Program-made: the position numbers and the translations under genes | The notes under the pieces: model-generated | What the model saw: only the letters and a program-made list of their open reading frames with translations | Database searches by the model: none | What the model was told of the DNA's origin: nothing | Shown here: piece after piece, positions 44,312 to 53,047 of the stretch | Layout of the letters: every line of letters starts with the position of its first letter | Position numbering within the stretch: position 1 is the first letter of the stretch | NCBI RefSeq assembly: GCF_029873475.1 | Contig: NZ_CP123499.1 | Coordinates: 1,240,001 to 1,304,000, forward strand | Source of the DNA: Arsenophonus sp. aPb | Lineage (GTDB): Bacteria > Pseudomonadota > Gammaproteobacteria > Enterobacterales > Enterobacteriaceae | Direction: 5' to 3' | Length of the DNA: 64,000 nucleotides

Positions 44312-45463
44312 GTGGCAGAAGAGAGTGATTTAGAAAAAACCGAAGAACCCACCGCCAGAAAAAAGGAAAAAGCAAAGGAAGATGGCCAGGTTGTTCGTTC
44401 ACGTGAATTAAGTTCTTTTTTCATGTTAATTGCCGGTGTTTCGCTATTTTGGATTTGTGGCCATTATTGTTATCAAAAGCTGCATGCACTTTTTTCACAG
44501 ACTTTTTATTTTGATAAATATATTTTATATAACAGTCAGCTATTGCCTAGTTTAGTGTTTGAGTCGATTAAAATAGGCCTGAACGCATTATTGCCGATTA
44601 TAGCCGGATTGGTATTAATCACCTTTGCTGCCCCCAGTTTTTTTGGTGGGATACAGATTAATTTTAAATCGATTAAATTTGACTGGAAAAAATTAAATCC
44701 AATTACTGGATTAAAACGCTTATTTTCGATTAATGCATTGGCTGAGTTGTTTAAAGCATTATTGAAAGTGATGCTAGTTTCTATTGGTATTACTCTTTTT
44801 TTATGGGTTAATCTTCCTCACTTTTTTCACTTAGTCACTGAACCACGTCATTTGGCATTAAGTCAAGCTGCGCAATTAATGATATTTGCCGCTTATATTG
44901 CCATTTTTATGCTTATACCCTTAGTGGCCTTTGATCTTATTTATCAGCTGCGCAGCCATTTGAAAAAACTCAGAATGACACGCCAAGAGATCAAGGATGA
45001 GTTTAAACAGCAAGAAGGTGATCCGCATATTAAAGCGCGTATTCGTCAGCAGCAGCGAGAGATTTCCCGCCGCAGAATGATGGCTGATGTGCCGAAAGCC
45101 GATGTTATTATTACCAACCCGACCCACTATGCTGTGGCGTTACAGTACGATAATCAACAAATGCAAGCGCCGAAAGTATTGGCAAAAGGGGCTGGATTAA
45201 TTGCATTAAATATTAAGCAACTGGGTGAAGAAAATCGTATTCCAGTGCTGGAGGCACCACCTCTGGCAAGAGCGCTTTATCGTCATAGCAAAGTCGGTGG
45301 TCATATTCCGGCAACACTTTATGCCGCGGTGGCAGAGGTGTTGGCCTGGGTATATCAGCTCAGACGTTGGCAGCGAGAAGGCGGATTGAAACCAAAGAAA
45401 CCAACCAATGTATCAGTACCTCAGGGACTGGATTTTGCAGGAGATAATAATACTCATGGCTAA
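44312..45463 (+). CDS. flhB: flagellar type III export switch protein FlhB
   Basis: A 383-residue FlhB. Four transmembrane helices lie in the first 210 residues, followed by the cytoplasmic autocleavage motif NPTH (Asn269-His272 in IITNPTHYAVAL). FlhB switches export from rod/hook to filament substrates. The start is GTG at 44312 after AAGGG; the N-terminal ESDLEKTEEPTARKKEKAKE matches the family. It overlaps flhA by eight bases. Confidence 0.96.
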   Translation: MAEESDLEKTEEPTARKKEKAKEDGQVVRSRELSSFFMLIAGVSLFWICGHYCYQKLHALFSQTFYFDKYILYNSQLLPSLVFESIKIGLNALLPIIAGLVLITFAAPSFFGGIQINFKSIKFDWKKLNPITGLKRLFSINALAELFKALLKVMLVSIGITLFLWVNLPHFFHLVTEPRHLALSQAAQLMIFAAYIAIFMLIPLVAFDLIYQLRSHLKKLRMTRQEIKDEFKQQEGDPHIKARIRQQQREISRRRMMADVPKADVIITNPTHYAVALQYDNQQMQAPKVLAKGAGLIALNIKQLGEENRIPVLEAPPLARALYRHSKVGGHIPATLYAAVAEVLAWVYQLRRWQREGGLKPKKPTNVSVPQGLDFAGDNNTHG

Positions 45464-47543
45464 CTTAGCCTCACGATTGCGTCTACCTAAAGACTTAAAA
45501 AATACCCAATGGCAAATTTTAGCTGGACCGATATTGATCCTATTAATTTTGTCAATGATGGTTTTGCCATTGCCGCCTTTCTTATTAGATATGTTGTTCA
45601 CTTTTAATATTGCCCTCTCGATTATGGTGTTATTAGTGGCCATGTTTACCAAGCGTACCCTTGAATTTGCGGCATTTCCGACTATTTTGCTGTTTTCAAC
45701 TTTATTACGGCTATCACTCAATGTGGCTTCAACCAGAGTCATTCTGTTAGAAGGACACACTGGATCGGCGGCGGCAGGCAAGGTTGTCGAATCCTTCGGC
45801 CATTTTCTGGTGGGTGGTAATTTTGCTATTGGCATAGTGGTCTTTATTATTCTGATCCTAATTAACTTTATGGTAATTACTAAAGGTGCTGGTCGTATAT
45901 CCGAAGTGGGAGCACGCTTTGTTTTAGATGGTATGCCAGGTAAGCAGATGGCTATTGATGCTGATCTGAATGCCGGTTTGATTGATGAAGCTGAAGCTAA
46001 AGCGCGACGTAAAGAAGTAACCCAAGAGTCTGATTTCTATGGTTCAATGGATGGCGCCAGTAAATTTGTACGCGGCGATGCCATTGCCGGACTGATGATT
46101 ATGGCGATCAATATCATTGGTGGTTTAGTGGTTGGTGTTGCTCAACATGGCTTAACCCTGGGTGAATCAGCCAGTATCTACACACTGTTAACCATTGGTG
46201 ACGGCCTAGTAGCCCAAATTCCGGCATTGATTATTTCTACCGCCGCCGGCGTGATTGTTACCCGCGTAGCGACTGATGAAGACGTTGGTGAGCAGATGCT
46301 AAGTCAACTGTTTGATAATCCACGGGTATTAATGTTAACTGCCGGTGTATTAGGGTTGCTTGGTCTAGTCCCCGGTATGCCAAATATTGTTTTTCTGCTG
46401 TTTACTTTTCTACTAGGTTTTATTGGTTGGAAGTTGATGAAGCGTTCAGTTAAACCAGTAATTGATGTAGAACAACAACAAAATATTGAGCAGCGTTATC
46501 AAGCGGTAGAGGTTAGTTGGGATGATGTTCAACCTGAAGATCCATTGGGGATGGAAATTGGTTACCGTTTGATCCCGATGGTTGATCAGGGACAAAACGG
46601 CGAATTACTCAATCGGATTGGTGGCATCCGCAAAAAATTTGCTAAAGAGATGGGTTATTTACCGCCGGTGTTACATATTCGCGATAATATGGCGCTTAAA
46701 CCAGAAGCTTATCGTATTTTAATGAAAGGGGTAGAAATTGGTCGGGGAGAGGCCTATCCAGGGCGTTGGTTAGCGATCAATCCAGGTGGTGCTATAGGAG
46801 AATTGACCGGTGATGCTACCCAAGAGCCTGCTTTTGGTCTACCAGCGATTTGGATCGATGAAGCGTTACGTGAACAGGCTCAAGTACAAGGTTATACGGT
46901 AGTGGCAGCCAGTACGGTGGTTGCGACCCATTTTAATCATCTGTTAAGTCGATTTGCCCATGAGTTATTTGGTCGGCAGGAAGCACAGCAGCTTTATGAA
47001 CGGATCAGTAAAGAATTACCGAAACTAACCCAAGATCTGATGCCTGATGTGATAAATTTGACGCTGTTTCATAAAGTATTACAGAATTTATTAAGTGAGC
47101 AGGTGCCGATACGTGATATGCGTACCATCATCGAAACGTTAGCTGAACATGCCGCTGAACAAAAAGAGGTGACAGAACTAACCAGTTTGGTACGCATTGC
47201 TTTAGCCAGAGCGATTACTCAGCACTGGTTTGGTGATAAAGAAGAGATCCAAGCTATTGGTCTAGATATTAGCCTTGAACGGGTTTTGATCCAGGCGCTG
47301 CAATCGGGTGGTGGATTAGAGCCTGGTCTGGCCGGTAATATTGAGCAACAGGCAATTGAAGCGCTCAATAATCAAAGTTTAATGGGTGCACCACAGGTGT
47401 TAATTGTCAATCATAGCTTACGCCCTTTAATGTCACGTTTTTTACGTCGCGCTTTACCGCAGCTTGCTGTAGTTTCCAGTCTTGAAATCAGCGATGAGCG
47501 AAAAATTCGTTTAACCTCATTTATTGGCCAACCGGCCAGTTAA
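45456..47543 (+). CDS. flhA: flagellar export gate protein FlhA
   Basis: A 695-residue FlhA, the nonameric proton-coupled gate of the flagellar export apparatus. Eight transmembrane helices fill the first about 330 residues, including the FHIPEP region (RLSLNVASTRVIL, GARFVLDGMPGKQMAIDADL, DFYGSMDGASKFVRGDAIAG). The cytosolic ring domain follows. Start at ATG 45456 with AGGAG upstream; an ATG at 45408 lies inside flhB. flhE, which normally follows in enterobacteria, is not present. Confidence 0.95.
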   Translation: MANLASRLRLPKDLKNTQWQILAGPILILLILSMMVLPLPPFLLDMLFTFNIALSIMVLLVAMFTKRTLEFAAFPTILLFSTLLRLSLNVASTRVILLEGHTGSAAAGKVVESFGHFLVGGNFAIGIVVFIILILINFMVITKGAGRISEVGARFVLDGMPGKQMAIDADLNAGLIDEAEAKARRKEVTQESDFYGSMDGASKFVRGDAIAGLMIMAINIIGGLVVGVAQHGLTLGESASIYTLLTIGDGLVAQIPALIISTAAGVIVTRVATDEDVGEQMLSQLFDNPRVLMLTAGVLGLLGLVPGMPNIVFLLFTFLLGFIGWKLMKRSVKPVIDVEQQQNIEQRYQAVEVSWDDVQPEDPLGMEIGYRLIPMVDQGQNGELLNRIGGIRKKFAKEMGYLPPVLHIRDNMALKPEAYRILMKGVEIGRGEAYPGRWLAINPGGAIGELTGDATQEPAFGLPAIWIDEALREQAQVQGYTVVAASTVVATHFNHLLSRFAHELFGRQEAQQLYERISKELPKLTQDLMPDVINLTLFHKVLQNLLSEQVPIRDMRTIIETLAEHAAEQKEVTELTSLVRIALARAITQHWFGDKEEIQAIGLDISLERVLIQALQSGGGLEPGLAGNIEQQAIEALNNQSLMGAPQVLIVNHSLRPLMSRFLRRALPQLAVVSSLEISDERKIRLTSFIGQPAS

Positions 47544-47549
47544 CATTAA

Positions 47550-47593
47550 CGATGAACGCTTTTGCCACCCAAAAGTGACCAAAGCGTTCATCG
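47550..47593 (+). terminator. 13-bp stem-loop after flhA
   Basis: CGATGAACGCTTT (47550-47562) pairs perfectly with AAAGCGTTCATCG (47581-47593) around 18 bases, starting six bases after the flhA stop. There is no T-run, so it may stabilise the mRNA end or work with Rho. It stands where flhE would be expected. Confidence 0.6.
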
Positions 47594-47792
47594 CCAGCGA
47601 TAAAATTCTCTCGCATAATAGCTGCATAAAATATTAACCGATTAAATAAAGCAAAAGTGACGGGGTTTATTGCCTAGTTATGGAGTTAATGAAAAAAATA
47701 ATACTCAAAAATATAGATATTTCATGAATATTTTATTATTGAGGGATAGAAAACCTAGCAACAAATTGCGGGGATAATTAGAGCCTATTAAA

Positions 47793-48118
47793 TTATATTA
47801 CATTGATTTTTATTTCTTTTAACCCACAGGCATTTACATATTTTATTATTCTTTCGAGACTTGCCCTGTCCGCATTTCTTTCAAGTTTAGATATTGTTGG
47901 CGGATTACCCCGATTTTTGCCGCAATTTCTGCACTTGTTAACCCAGCTTGCTCTCTCCAAGTTTTCATTTGCTCTTGTAATTGAATATGTAATTCAAGGG
48001 CTTTTTTATTCTCATTAAACGCCTGAATGAATTCAGAATTTCCCTCTTTTTTCTTAGCTTCCAGCTTTTCACTGAATGTGATTACTTTTTTCCTGCTAAC
48101 GCTCCTCTTTGATACCAA
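47793..48118 (-). pseudogene. HigA-type antitoxin, frameshifted
   Basis: The first 90 codons (from TTG 48118) encode the start of an XRE helix-turn-helix antitoxin: FSEKLEAKKKEGNSEFIQAF and WREQAGLTSAEIAAKIGV. At about 47904-47908 the frame shifts: the next frame reads NPPTISKLERNADRASLERI then IKYVNACGLKEIKINVI and stops at 47793, which is exactly the expected second half of a HigA/XRE domain. A one-base deletion explains it. In the current frame the protein ends early with an unrelated tail (RQQYLNLKEMRTGQVSKE). It partners the toxin relic just upstream. Confidence 0.75.
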
Positions 48119-48345
48119 CTAATCATATCTTTTTTTCTATTGATAGCTGTTTGTATATCTTTTGGATCTGTCTTTTGCGTTTTTTTGATGAAAAAACTTA
48201 AAATATAAATAATATTTTTTGCTTCACCATAACATCAAGTTCCACCGGCTATATTTTGTCTATCACCCGCCGGCCAAATCGTCAAAAGGCGGCCTTGCAG
48301 CTTCACCGACAGTGCAAAGAACAATCAGAAACGGCGATAAAAGAA
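48082..48345 (-). pseudogene. HigB/RelE-type toxin relic
   Basis: The minus-strand frame ending at 48082 encodes YGEAKNIIYILSFFIKKTQK then TDPKDIQTAINRKKDMISWY, the typical C-terminal half of phage-type HigB toxins (…FxKKTQKTP..EI..A..RK). Going upstream it meets a stop (TGA near 48231). Farther up, another frame gives a segment like VGEAARPPFDDLAGG, as in the toxin's middle part. So several frameshifts or stops have destroyed it. Its end overlaps the antitoxin frame by 37 bases, the usual toxin-antitoxin layout. The 5' limit is approximate. Confidence 0.55.
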
Positions 48346-48461
48346 GCAATATATAGCCATAAGAGAATGAAAAAGAAGGTGTCTAATTACCACATCCATT
48401 GCCACTAGTAAGGTATTAATGAAACCGCAATGGCTCAATAAAAGCTTATTAGATAGTAAAT

Positions 48462-48484
48462 AAGGCATTGGTTTGCAATGCCTT
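48462..48484 (-). terminator. terminator of flgMN
   Basis: AAGGCATTG (48462-48470) and CAATGCCTT (48476-48484) form a 9-bp stem with a five-base loop just beyond the flgN stop on the minus strand. The following minus-strand sequence (TATTTAC) is moderately T-rich. Confidence 0.7.
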
Positions 48485-48488
48485 AGGA

Positions 48489-48944
48489 TCATATTTTGAC
48501 CTGGTAACCGCTGGCGACAATATTTTCTGTCTGACCATGCTCACCATACAGTGCTGGACTATGACGTTTTTTAAGGAAGCGCAATTGCTCCTGATTGAGC
48601 TGCATATGTTGCTTGAGTATCAGCCCATTTTGACTATTCCGCTGATAAAGCTGTTTAATTTGTGGTTCGATTTTCTGCCAGATTGCTGCTAGCGTCGTAT
48701 CTTGTTGATAGGGCGGGGAAGAACCACACTGTTCGCTACTAGTGATACGCTTTTGTTCACTATGGCGTAATGCAGTCAACCAATACTGTTTTTTTTCTGT
48801 CACTTCATTTAAGCGCAGTAAATCAACTTTGCCAGCATTAAGCAGTTGATATTCAATGTGAAGTAACTCACTGAGCGTTTCCACTTGGGAAAGTTGCTCA
48901 ATGAGGATCTCCGGTAGTGTCTGTTGAGTCATCAATTTAATCAC
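48489..48944 (-). CDS. flgN: flagellar export chaperone FlgN
   Basis: A 151-residue helical protein in the position and size of FlgN, the cytoplasmic chaperone for the hook-filament junction proteins FlgK and FlgL. The sequence (LIEQLSQVETLSELLHIEYQ, then LLNAG and TEKKQYWLTALRH) is typical. It overlaps flgM by eight bases and shares its sigma28 promoter. Confidence 0.88.
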   Translation of the reverse strand: MIKLMTQQTLPEILIEQLSQVETLSELLHIEYQLLNAGKVDLLRLNEVTEKKQYWLTALRHSEQKRITSSEQCGSSPPYQQDTTLAAIWQKIEPQIKQLYQRNSQNGLILKQHMQLNQEQLRFLKKRHSPALYGEHGQTENIVASGYQVKI

Positions 48945-49230
48945 ATTGGCTGGTATTTAATCTGAGCAGCGCATCCGCAATTTTTTCTGCGTCATTGGCT
49001 AATTCGCCGCATTCAATCTTTTGCCGAATCTGCTCAACTTTTTGCTCACGAATGTCTTTGTCGTTTGCTTGGAATAGTTTTTCTGCTGCCCCACTCAGAC
49101 TTAATTTAAAGATGGGATCTTTTTGTTCGCTAGTGGCGGATTGTTTTACTTTTTTTTGTTGTGGCTGTGGCTCTTCATGGTGTGAAAGCGCTGTTATGCC
49201 ACTGAGCGGTGTCGTTTTTTCAATGCTCAT
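48937..49230 (-). CDS. flgM: anti-sigma28 factor FlgM
   Basis: A 97-residue FlgM. It binds FliA (sigma28) until the hook is complete, and then is exported. The N-terminal MSIEKTTPLS and the C-terminal helices (KVEQIRQKIECGELANDAEK, IADALLRL) are characteristic. It follows flgA on the minus strand but has a strong sigma28 promoter overlapping the flgA stop codon. Confidence 0.93.
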   Translation of the reverse strand: MSIEKTTPLSGITALSHHEEPQPQQKKVKQSATSEQKDPIFKLSLSGAAEKLFQANDKDIREQKVEQIRQKIECGELANDAEKIADALLRLNTSQCD

Positions 49231-49306
49231 GAGTTACATCCTGTTATTTAATCGGGTTAGGTGTGATAGCCATTATTCATGTTCACTATCCTGCTCTATA
49301 GGTGAT

Positions 49307-49333
49307 ATAACGGCTTAGCGGCCAAAAACTTTA
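49307..49333 (-). promoter_or_regulatory. sigma28 (FliA) promoter of flgMN
   Basis: On the minus strand TAAAGTTT (49333-49326, perfect -35), an 11-base spacer and GCCGTTAT (49314-49307; 6 of 8). It overlaps the last codons of flgA and lies about 76 bases before flgM, giving the autoregulated class 3 expression of flgM known from Salmonella. Confidence 0.88.
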
Positions 49334-50005
49334 ATGTTTTAGCGCAATTTTCGCATAACCCTCTTTTTGTGCAATAGCGGTGATAATTTGTCCTGTTGGC
49401 ATTCTGAGCCGGACAGACTCATTTTCAGCGGCATTATTAATCGCTTTGCCCTCATATTTCACTTGAAAATGGCGACCTTGGGCGTAAACAGTGACATTTT
49501 TACCGGCCTGAATAACCCAAGCTCGGCGCAACATATTTTGGCTAATCGGTTGGCCGGCAGCAATATCACGTAAGCTAACACTATTTTGGTAGGCTTGAAT
49601 ATCACGAATAATACCACGTGGTAATTTTTCTAGCAGACCACGTTTAGCCATGACATTGTGCTGATTAATGACTGAATGACGTTTTATTGGCTGATTAGCT
49701 ACCCAATAATTCCCTTCAACGCTAACGGCTAAGCGAAGATAATAGGTTTTTTCGTCACAAATCAGCGGTAGCGTTAATTTTCCCCAGTGCTGTTGGGAAG
49801 GGGCTGGTTTAATTTGTAATTGGTTACATACAGATAAATGTTCTGAGGGGGTAAGAATTTTAATATTCACTTTATCTTGCTTCAGATACTGTTGGTTAAA
49901 ATAGTCCTGAAGTGCGCTTTGCAGGGTAACCGATGCGCTAGTGATACCAGGCAGAAAGAGTAATAAAGAAATAATTAATCGATTAACCACAAATTTCCTC
50001 TTCAT
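49331..50005 (-). CDS. flgA: P-ring assembly chaperone FlgA
   Basis: A 224-residue periplasmic protein with signal peptide (MKRKFVVNRLIISLLLFLPG...). Its C-terminal SAF-like domain (GLLEKLPRGIIRDIQAYQNS, then VSLRDIAAGQPISQNML) matches FlgA, the chaperone for FlgI P-ring assembly. It is divergent from flgB across a 195-base promoter region, the standard enterobacterial layout. Confidence 0.93.
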   Translation of the reverse strand: MKRKFVVNRLIISLLLFLPGITSASVTLQSALQDYFNQQYLKQDKVNIKILTPSEHLSVCNQLQIKPAPSQQHWGKLTLPLICDEKTYYLRLAVSVEGNYWVANQPIKRHSVINQHNVMAKRGLLEKLPRGIIRDIQAYQNSVSLRDIAAGQPISQNMLRRAWVIQAGKNVTVYAQGRHFQVKYEGKAINNAAENESVRLRMPTGQIITAIAQKEGYAKIALKH

Positions 50006-50200
50006 TTTATTTCATAACCATTATTTAGCTGGCCATTATTTTCAGAACTCGCAGTGTAGAGCATTATTTCGGCCATAATGGCATAAATAAACCATTAATA
50101 ATCGTTTTTTCCCGCCTTTGACTTTTTTTTCTGCGTATAAGCTACTGCTCTAAAAATAGGATCAAAAAATTGGCTTACAGATCGTTAACTGGGGAAAGTT
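50006..50200. promoter_or_regulatory. divergent flgA / flgB promoter region
   Basis: A 195-base spacer between divergent flagellar operons. In enterobacteria both are class 2, FlhDC-activated promoters. I see a TATAAG-like hexamer at 50136-50141 toward flgB but no convincing -35, as expected for an activator-dependent promoter. Not verified. Confidence 0.5.
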
Positions 50201-50608
50201 ATGCTCGATAAACTTGATGCAACGCTGAGTTTTCAGCAACAGGCACTGTCACTAAGGCATCAGCGCCAGGCTATTTTATCGGCCAATATTGCGCATGCTG
50301 ATACTCCGGGCTACCAGGCACGCGATATCGATTTTAGTGCCCAATTAGAAAAAAATCTTATGGCGAATTCAGTCACCGGTAAGCAGTTATCAATGGCGGT
50401 CACATCCGTTAAACATATTGCGGTGCAGCCTCCAAATTCACTGACCGCCGATCTGCTTTATCGTGTTCCTCATCAAGTGGCTATGGATGGTAATACCGTC
50501 GATATGGATATGGAGCGCAGTCATTTTGCTGATAACAGCGTTAAATATCAAACTGATCTGTCGATTTTAAATGGACAGATAAAAAGCATGATGGCGGTTA
50601 TGCAATAA
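50201..50608 (+). CDS. flgB: flagellar proximal rod protein FlgB
   Basis: A 135-residue FlgB. The rod-protein N-terminal motif (ILSANIAHADTPGYQARDID) and the C-terminal helix (MERSHFADNSVKYQ) are present. It is the first gene of the flg structural operon, with GGGGAAAG upstream. It is exported and forms the proximal rod next to the MS ring. Confidence 0.95.
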   Translation: MLDKLDATLSFQQQALSLRHQRQAILSANIAHADTPGYQARDIDFSAQLEKNLMANSVTGKQLSMAVTSVKHIAVQPPNSLTADLLYRVPHQVAMDGNTVDMDMERSHFADNSVKYQTDLSILNGQIKSMMAVMQ

Positions 50609-50621
50609 ATATAAGGAATAG

Positions 50622-51029
50622 ATGATGTCACTATTTTCAATTTTTGAAATTAGCAGCTCTGCGCTTTCTGCCCAATCTCAACGTTTAAATGTCAGCGCCA
50701 GCAATATGGCTAACGCTGATAGTGTTACTGGTCCTGATGGTGAACCTTACCGTGCTAAACAAGTGGTCTTTTCTGTTTCTGAGCTTTCAGCTAATGGTAT
50801 TGGTGGCGTTAGCGTTGCTCAGGTAGTCGACGATCCGTCGCCTTTTCATCTTGAGTATCAGCCTGCTCATCCATTAGCTGATCAACGCGGCTATATTCGT
50901 AAACCTAATGTCGATGTCACTGCCGAGATGATCAATACCATTTCCGCTTCACGCAGTTACCAAGCGAATATCGAAGTGATGAATACAACTAAATCGTTAA
51001 TGCAAAAAACATTAACCTTAGGCCAATAG
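50622..51029 (+). CDS. flgC: flagellar proximal rod protein FlgC
   Basis: A 135-residue FlgC with the rod signature SASNMANADSVTGPDGEPYR and the C-terminal VDVTAEMINTISASRSYQAN. It lies 13 bases after flgB. Two adjacent ATG codons (50622 and 50625) could each start it; AGGA upstream fits either. Confidence 0.95.
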   Translation: MMSLFSIFEISSSALSAQSQRLNVSASNMANADSVTGPDGEPYRAKQVVFSVSELSANGIGGVSVAQVVDDPSPFHLEYQPAHPLADQRGYIRKPNVDVTAEMINTISASRSYQANIEVMNTTKSLMQKTLTLGQ

Positions 51030-51042
51030 TAAAGGAAGATAA

Positions 51043-51765
51043 ATGGGTGTTGTAAGTTCAATCAATGAATCACTGGACAACTCCAGAGTGGGTGATCCGG
51101 CTTCACAGCAAAATATTAAGAAAAAAGGCAGTGACGATATTCAGAATAATTTTCTGACGCTATTACTGACCCAGATGAAAAATCAAGATCCGACCAACCC
51201 GATGCAAAACAATGAACTGACCACCCAGTTAGCTCAAATCAGTACCGTGCAGGGAGTGGAAAAACTCAATGAGACGGTGAGTAATTTAACTGGTCAACTT
51301 CATGCCAGTCAGGCGTTAAATGCGACCAAATTAGTTGGTAAGGGCGTGATGATTGCAGGCAATAAAATCACCTTATATGAAAAGCAAAATTCTCAGGCAA
51401 CCGCGCCTGGCACCAGTGAAACCTTTTTTACTCCATTTGGTTTTGAATTAACCCGTCCAGCAGACAAAGTCACGGTCACCATTAGTGATAAAACGGGCCG
51501 AATTGTCAAAACAATGGAGCATGAACAAGGGTTTAAACCGGATGTTTATCACGCTAATTGGGATGGCAAAGATAATGATGGCAACCCATTACCGGTTGGT
51601 CGTTATCAGTTTACTGTCACAGCTACTTCTGCCCAAGGTCAGGTAAATGTTAAATCCTTAAATTACGCGTTAGTTAATGGTGTGACCAATGGTGAGCAGG
51701 GAGTGTTGCTGGATGTTGGTCTAGGTAACAGTGTTTCATTAGAAGAGATCCGTCAGGTTCTGTAA
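51043..51765 (+). CDS. flgD: flagellar hook-cap protein FlgD
   Basis: A 240-residue FlgD. The N-terminal NNFLTLLLTQMKNQDPTNPM is diagnostic, and the C-terminal part has the FlgD Ig-like fold (WDGKDNDGNPLPVGRYQFTV). It caps the growing hook during FlgE polymerisation and is later discarded. It lies 13 bases after flgC. Confidence 0.95.
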   Translation: MGVVSSINESLDNSRVGDPASQQNIKKKGSDDIQNNFLTLLLTQMKNQDPTNPMQNNELTTQLAQISTVQGVEKLNETVSNLTGQLHASQALNATKLVGKGVMIAGNKITLYEKQNSQATAPGTSETFFTPFGFELTRPADKVTVTISDKTGRIVKTMEHEQGFKPDVYHANWDGKDNDGNPLPVGRYQFTVTATSAQGQVNVKSLNYALVNGVTNGEQGVLLDVGLGNSVSLEEIRQVL

Positions 51766-51797
51766 TTGAATAGATTAAAACTTAATATGGAGAGCAT

Positions 51798-53033
51798 ATG
51801 GCCTTTTCACAAGCAATTAGTGGATTAAATGCCGCATCCAGTCATCTGGATGTCATCGGTAATAATATTGCCAATTCGGCAACTTTTGGTTTTAAGGGAG
51901 CTTCAGCCGCTTTTGCTGATGTTTATGCCGGTTCAGGGGTTGGACTAGGGGTAAAACTGGCGGCAGTACAACAAAATTTTAGTGATGGTTCGATCACCAA
52001 AACCAATCGCGAGACTGATTTAGCTATCTCAGGTGGTGGATTTTTCCGCCTACAAGATACCAATGGTGACATTTTCTATAGCCGTAACGGTCAGTTTGGT
52101 AAAGATGCTAAAGGCCAATTAGTTAACCCGCAAGGGATGGTAGTAACTGGCTATCCGGTGGCGATGGTAAATGGCGTGCCAACTATCCAAAAAGGCGCAT
52201 TGCCGACACCGATGACTATCCCAACAGATATGATGAATGCCCGAGCCACCGATGATATTCGGATGACGGCTAATTTAGATTCAGGTCAGGCAGCCATTGC
52301 AGCGACAGGTGTGACTGCGTTTAATCCAAGCGATAACAAAACCTATAGTTATAGCACCAGTGTGACCGCCTTTGATAGTTTAGGTAATGAGCGGGCACTG
52401 AATGTCTATTTTGCTAAGCGCCCTGGCGCTGCGGGTGCGGCAAATACACAATGGGATATCTATGTGGTTGATCCTAGCCAGCCAACGCCAGGTGCAGCAA
52501 GCCACAGTCTCTCTTTTAATCAAAATGGTCAGTTAACAAATGCCGCTAATTTCAACTTTAACTTAGCCGCTCATAATGGTGGTGCGGCCAGTACGATTAA
52601 TTTTAATTTTGCTGATTCACGTCAACAACGATTAGCCAGCTCAGATATTTCTCGTTTAGAGCAAAATGGTTATCAGGCGGGGCAATTCACGGGCTTCAGT
52701 TTTGAAGAAGATGGCTCCATTCGTGCTTCTTATGCTAATGGTCAACAGCAATTAGTTGGTCAGGTGATATTGGCCAATTTTGCTAATCCAGGTGGCTTAG
52801 TGGCGAAAGGTAATAATGTTTGGTCAGAAACTGGCAAATCGGGTGCCCCAATTATTGGCACGGCAGGCAGCGGTATTCTCGGTAAATTAACCGCCAATGC
52901 CTTAGAGGCATCTAATGTCGATATGGGTCAGGAACTGGTGACTATGATTCTGGCGCAACGCAATTATCAATCTAATGCGCAAACCATTAAAACTCAGGAT
53001 CAAATGTTACAGACCCTGGTCAATTTACGTTAA
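51798..53033 (+). CDS. flgE: flagellar hook protein FlgE
   Basis: A 411-residue FlgE, the hook subunit. The N-terminal AASSHLDVIGNNIANSATFG and C-terminal SNVDMGQELVTMILAQRNYQ are the family ends, and the middle (about residues 75-330) is the variable surface domain, here rich in Ala/Gly/Asn. GGAG precedes the start. Length is close to the Salmonella 403. Confidence 0.95.
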   Translation: MAFSQAISGLNAASSHLDVIGNNIANSATFGFKGASAAFADVYAGSGVGLGVKLAAVQQNFSDGSITKTNRETDLAISGGGFFRLQDTNGDIFYSRNGQFGKDAKGQLVNPQGMVVTGYPVAMVNGVPTIQKGALPTPMTIPTDMMNARATDDIRMTANLDSGQAAIAATGVTAFNPSDNKTYSYSTSVTAFDSLGNERALNVYFAKRPGAAGAANTQWDIYVVDPSQPTPGAASHSLSFNQNGQLTNAANFNFNLAAHNGGAASTINFNFADSRQQRLASSDISRLEQNGYQAGQFTGFSFEEDGSIRASYANGQQQLVGQVILANFANPGGLVAKGNNVWSETGKSGAPIIGTAGSGILGKLTANALEASNVDMGQELVTMILAQRNYQSNAQTIKTQDQMLQTLVNLR

Positions 53034-53047
53034 TGATGGGTGATTAA

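Noticed and set aside
45413..45835. 140-codon minus-strand frame opposite flhA
   Set aside because: It is an antisense shadow of a highly conserved FlhA coding region.
48268..48408. Plus-strand open frame beginning near RQKAALQLHRQCKEQSE
   Set aside because: It has no start codon or ribosome-binding site and lies opposite the toxin relic; it is best explained as the antisense of that relic.
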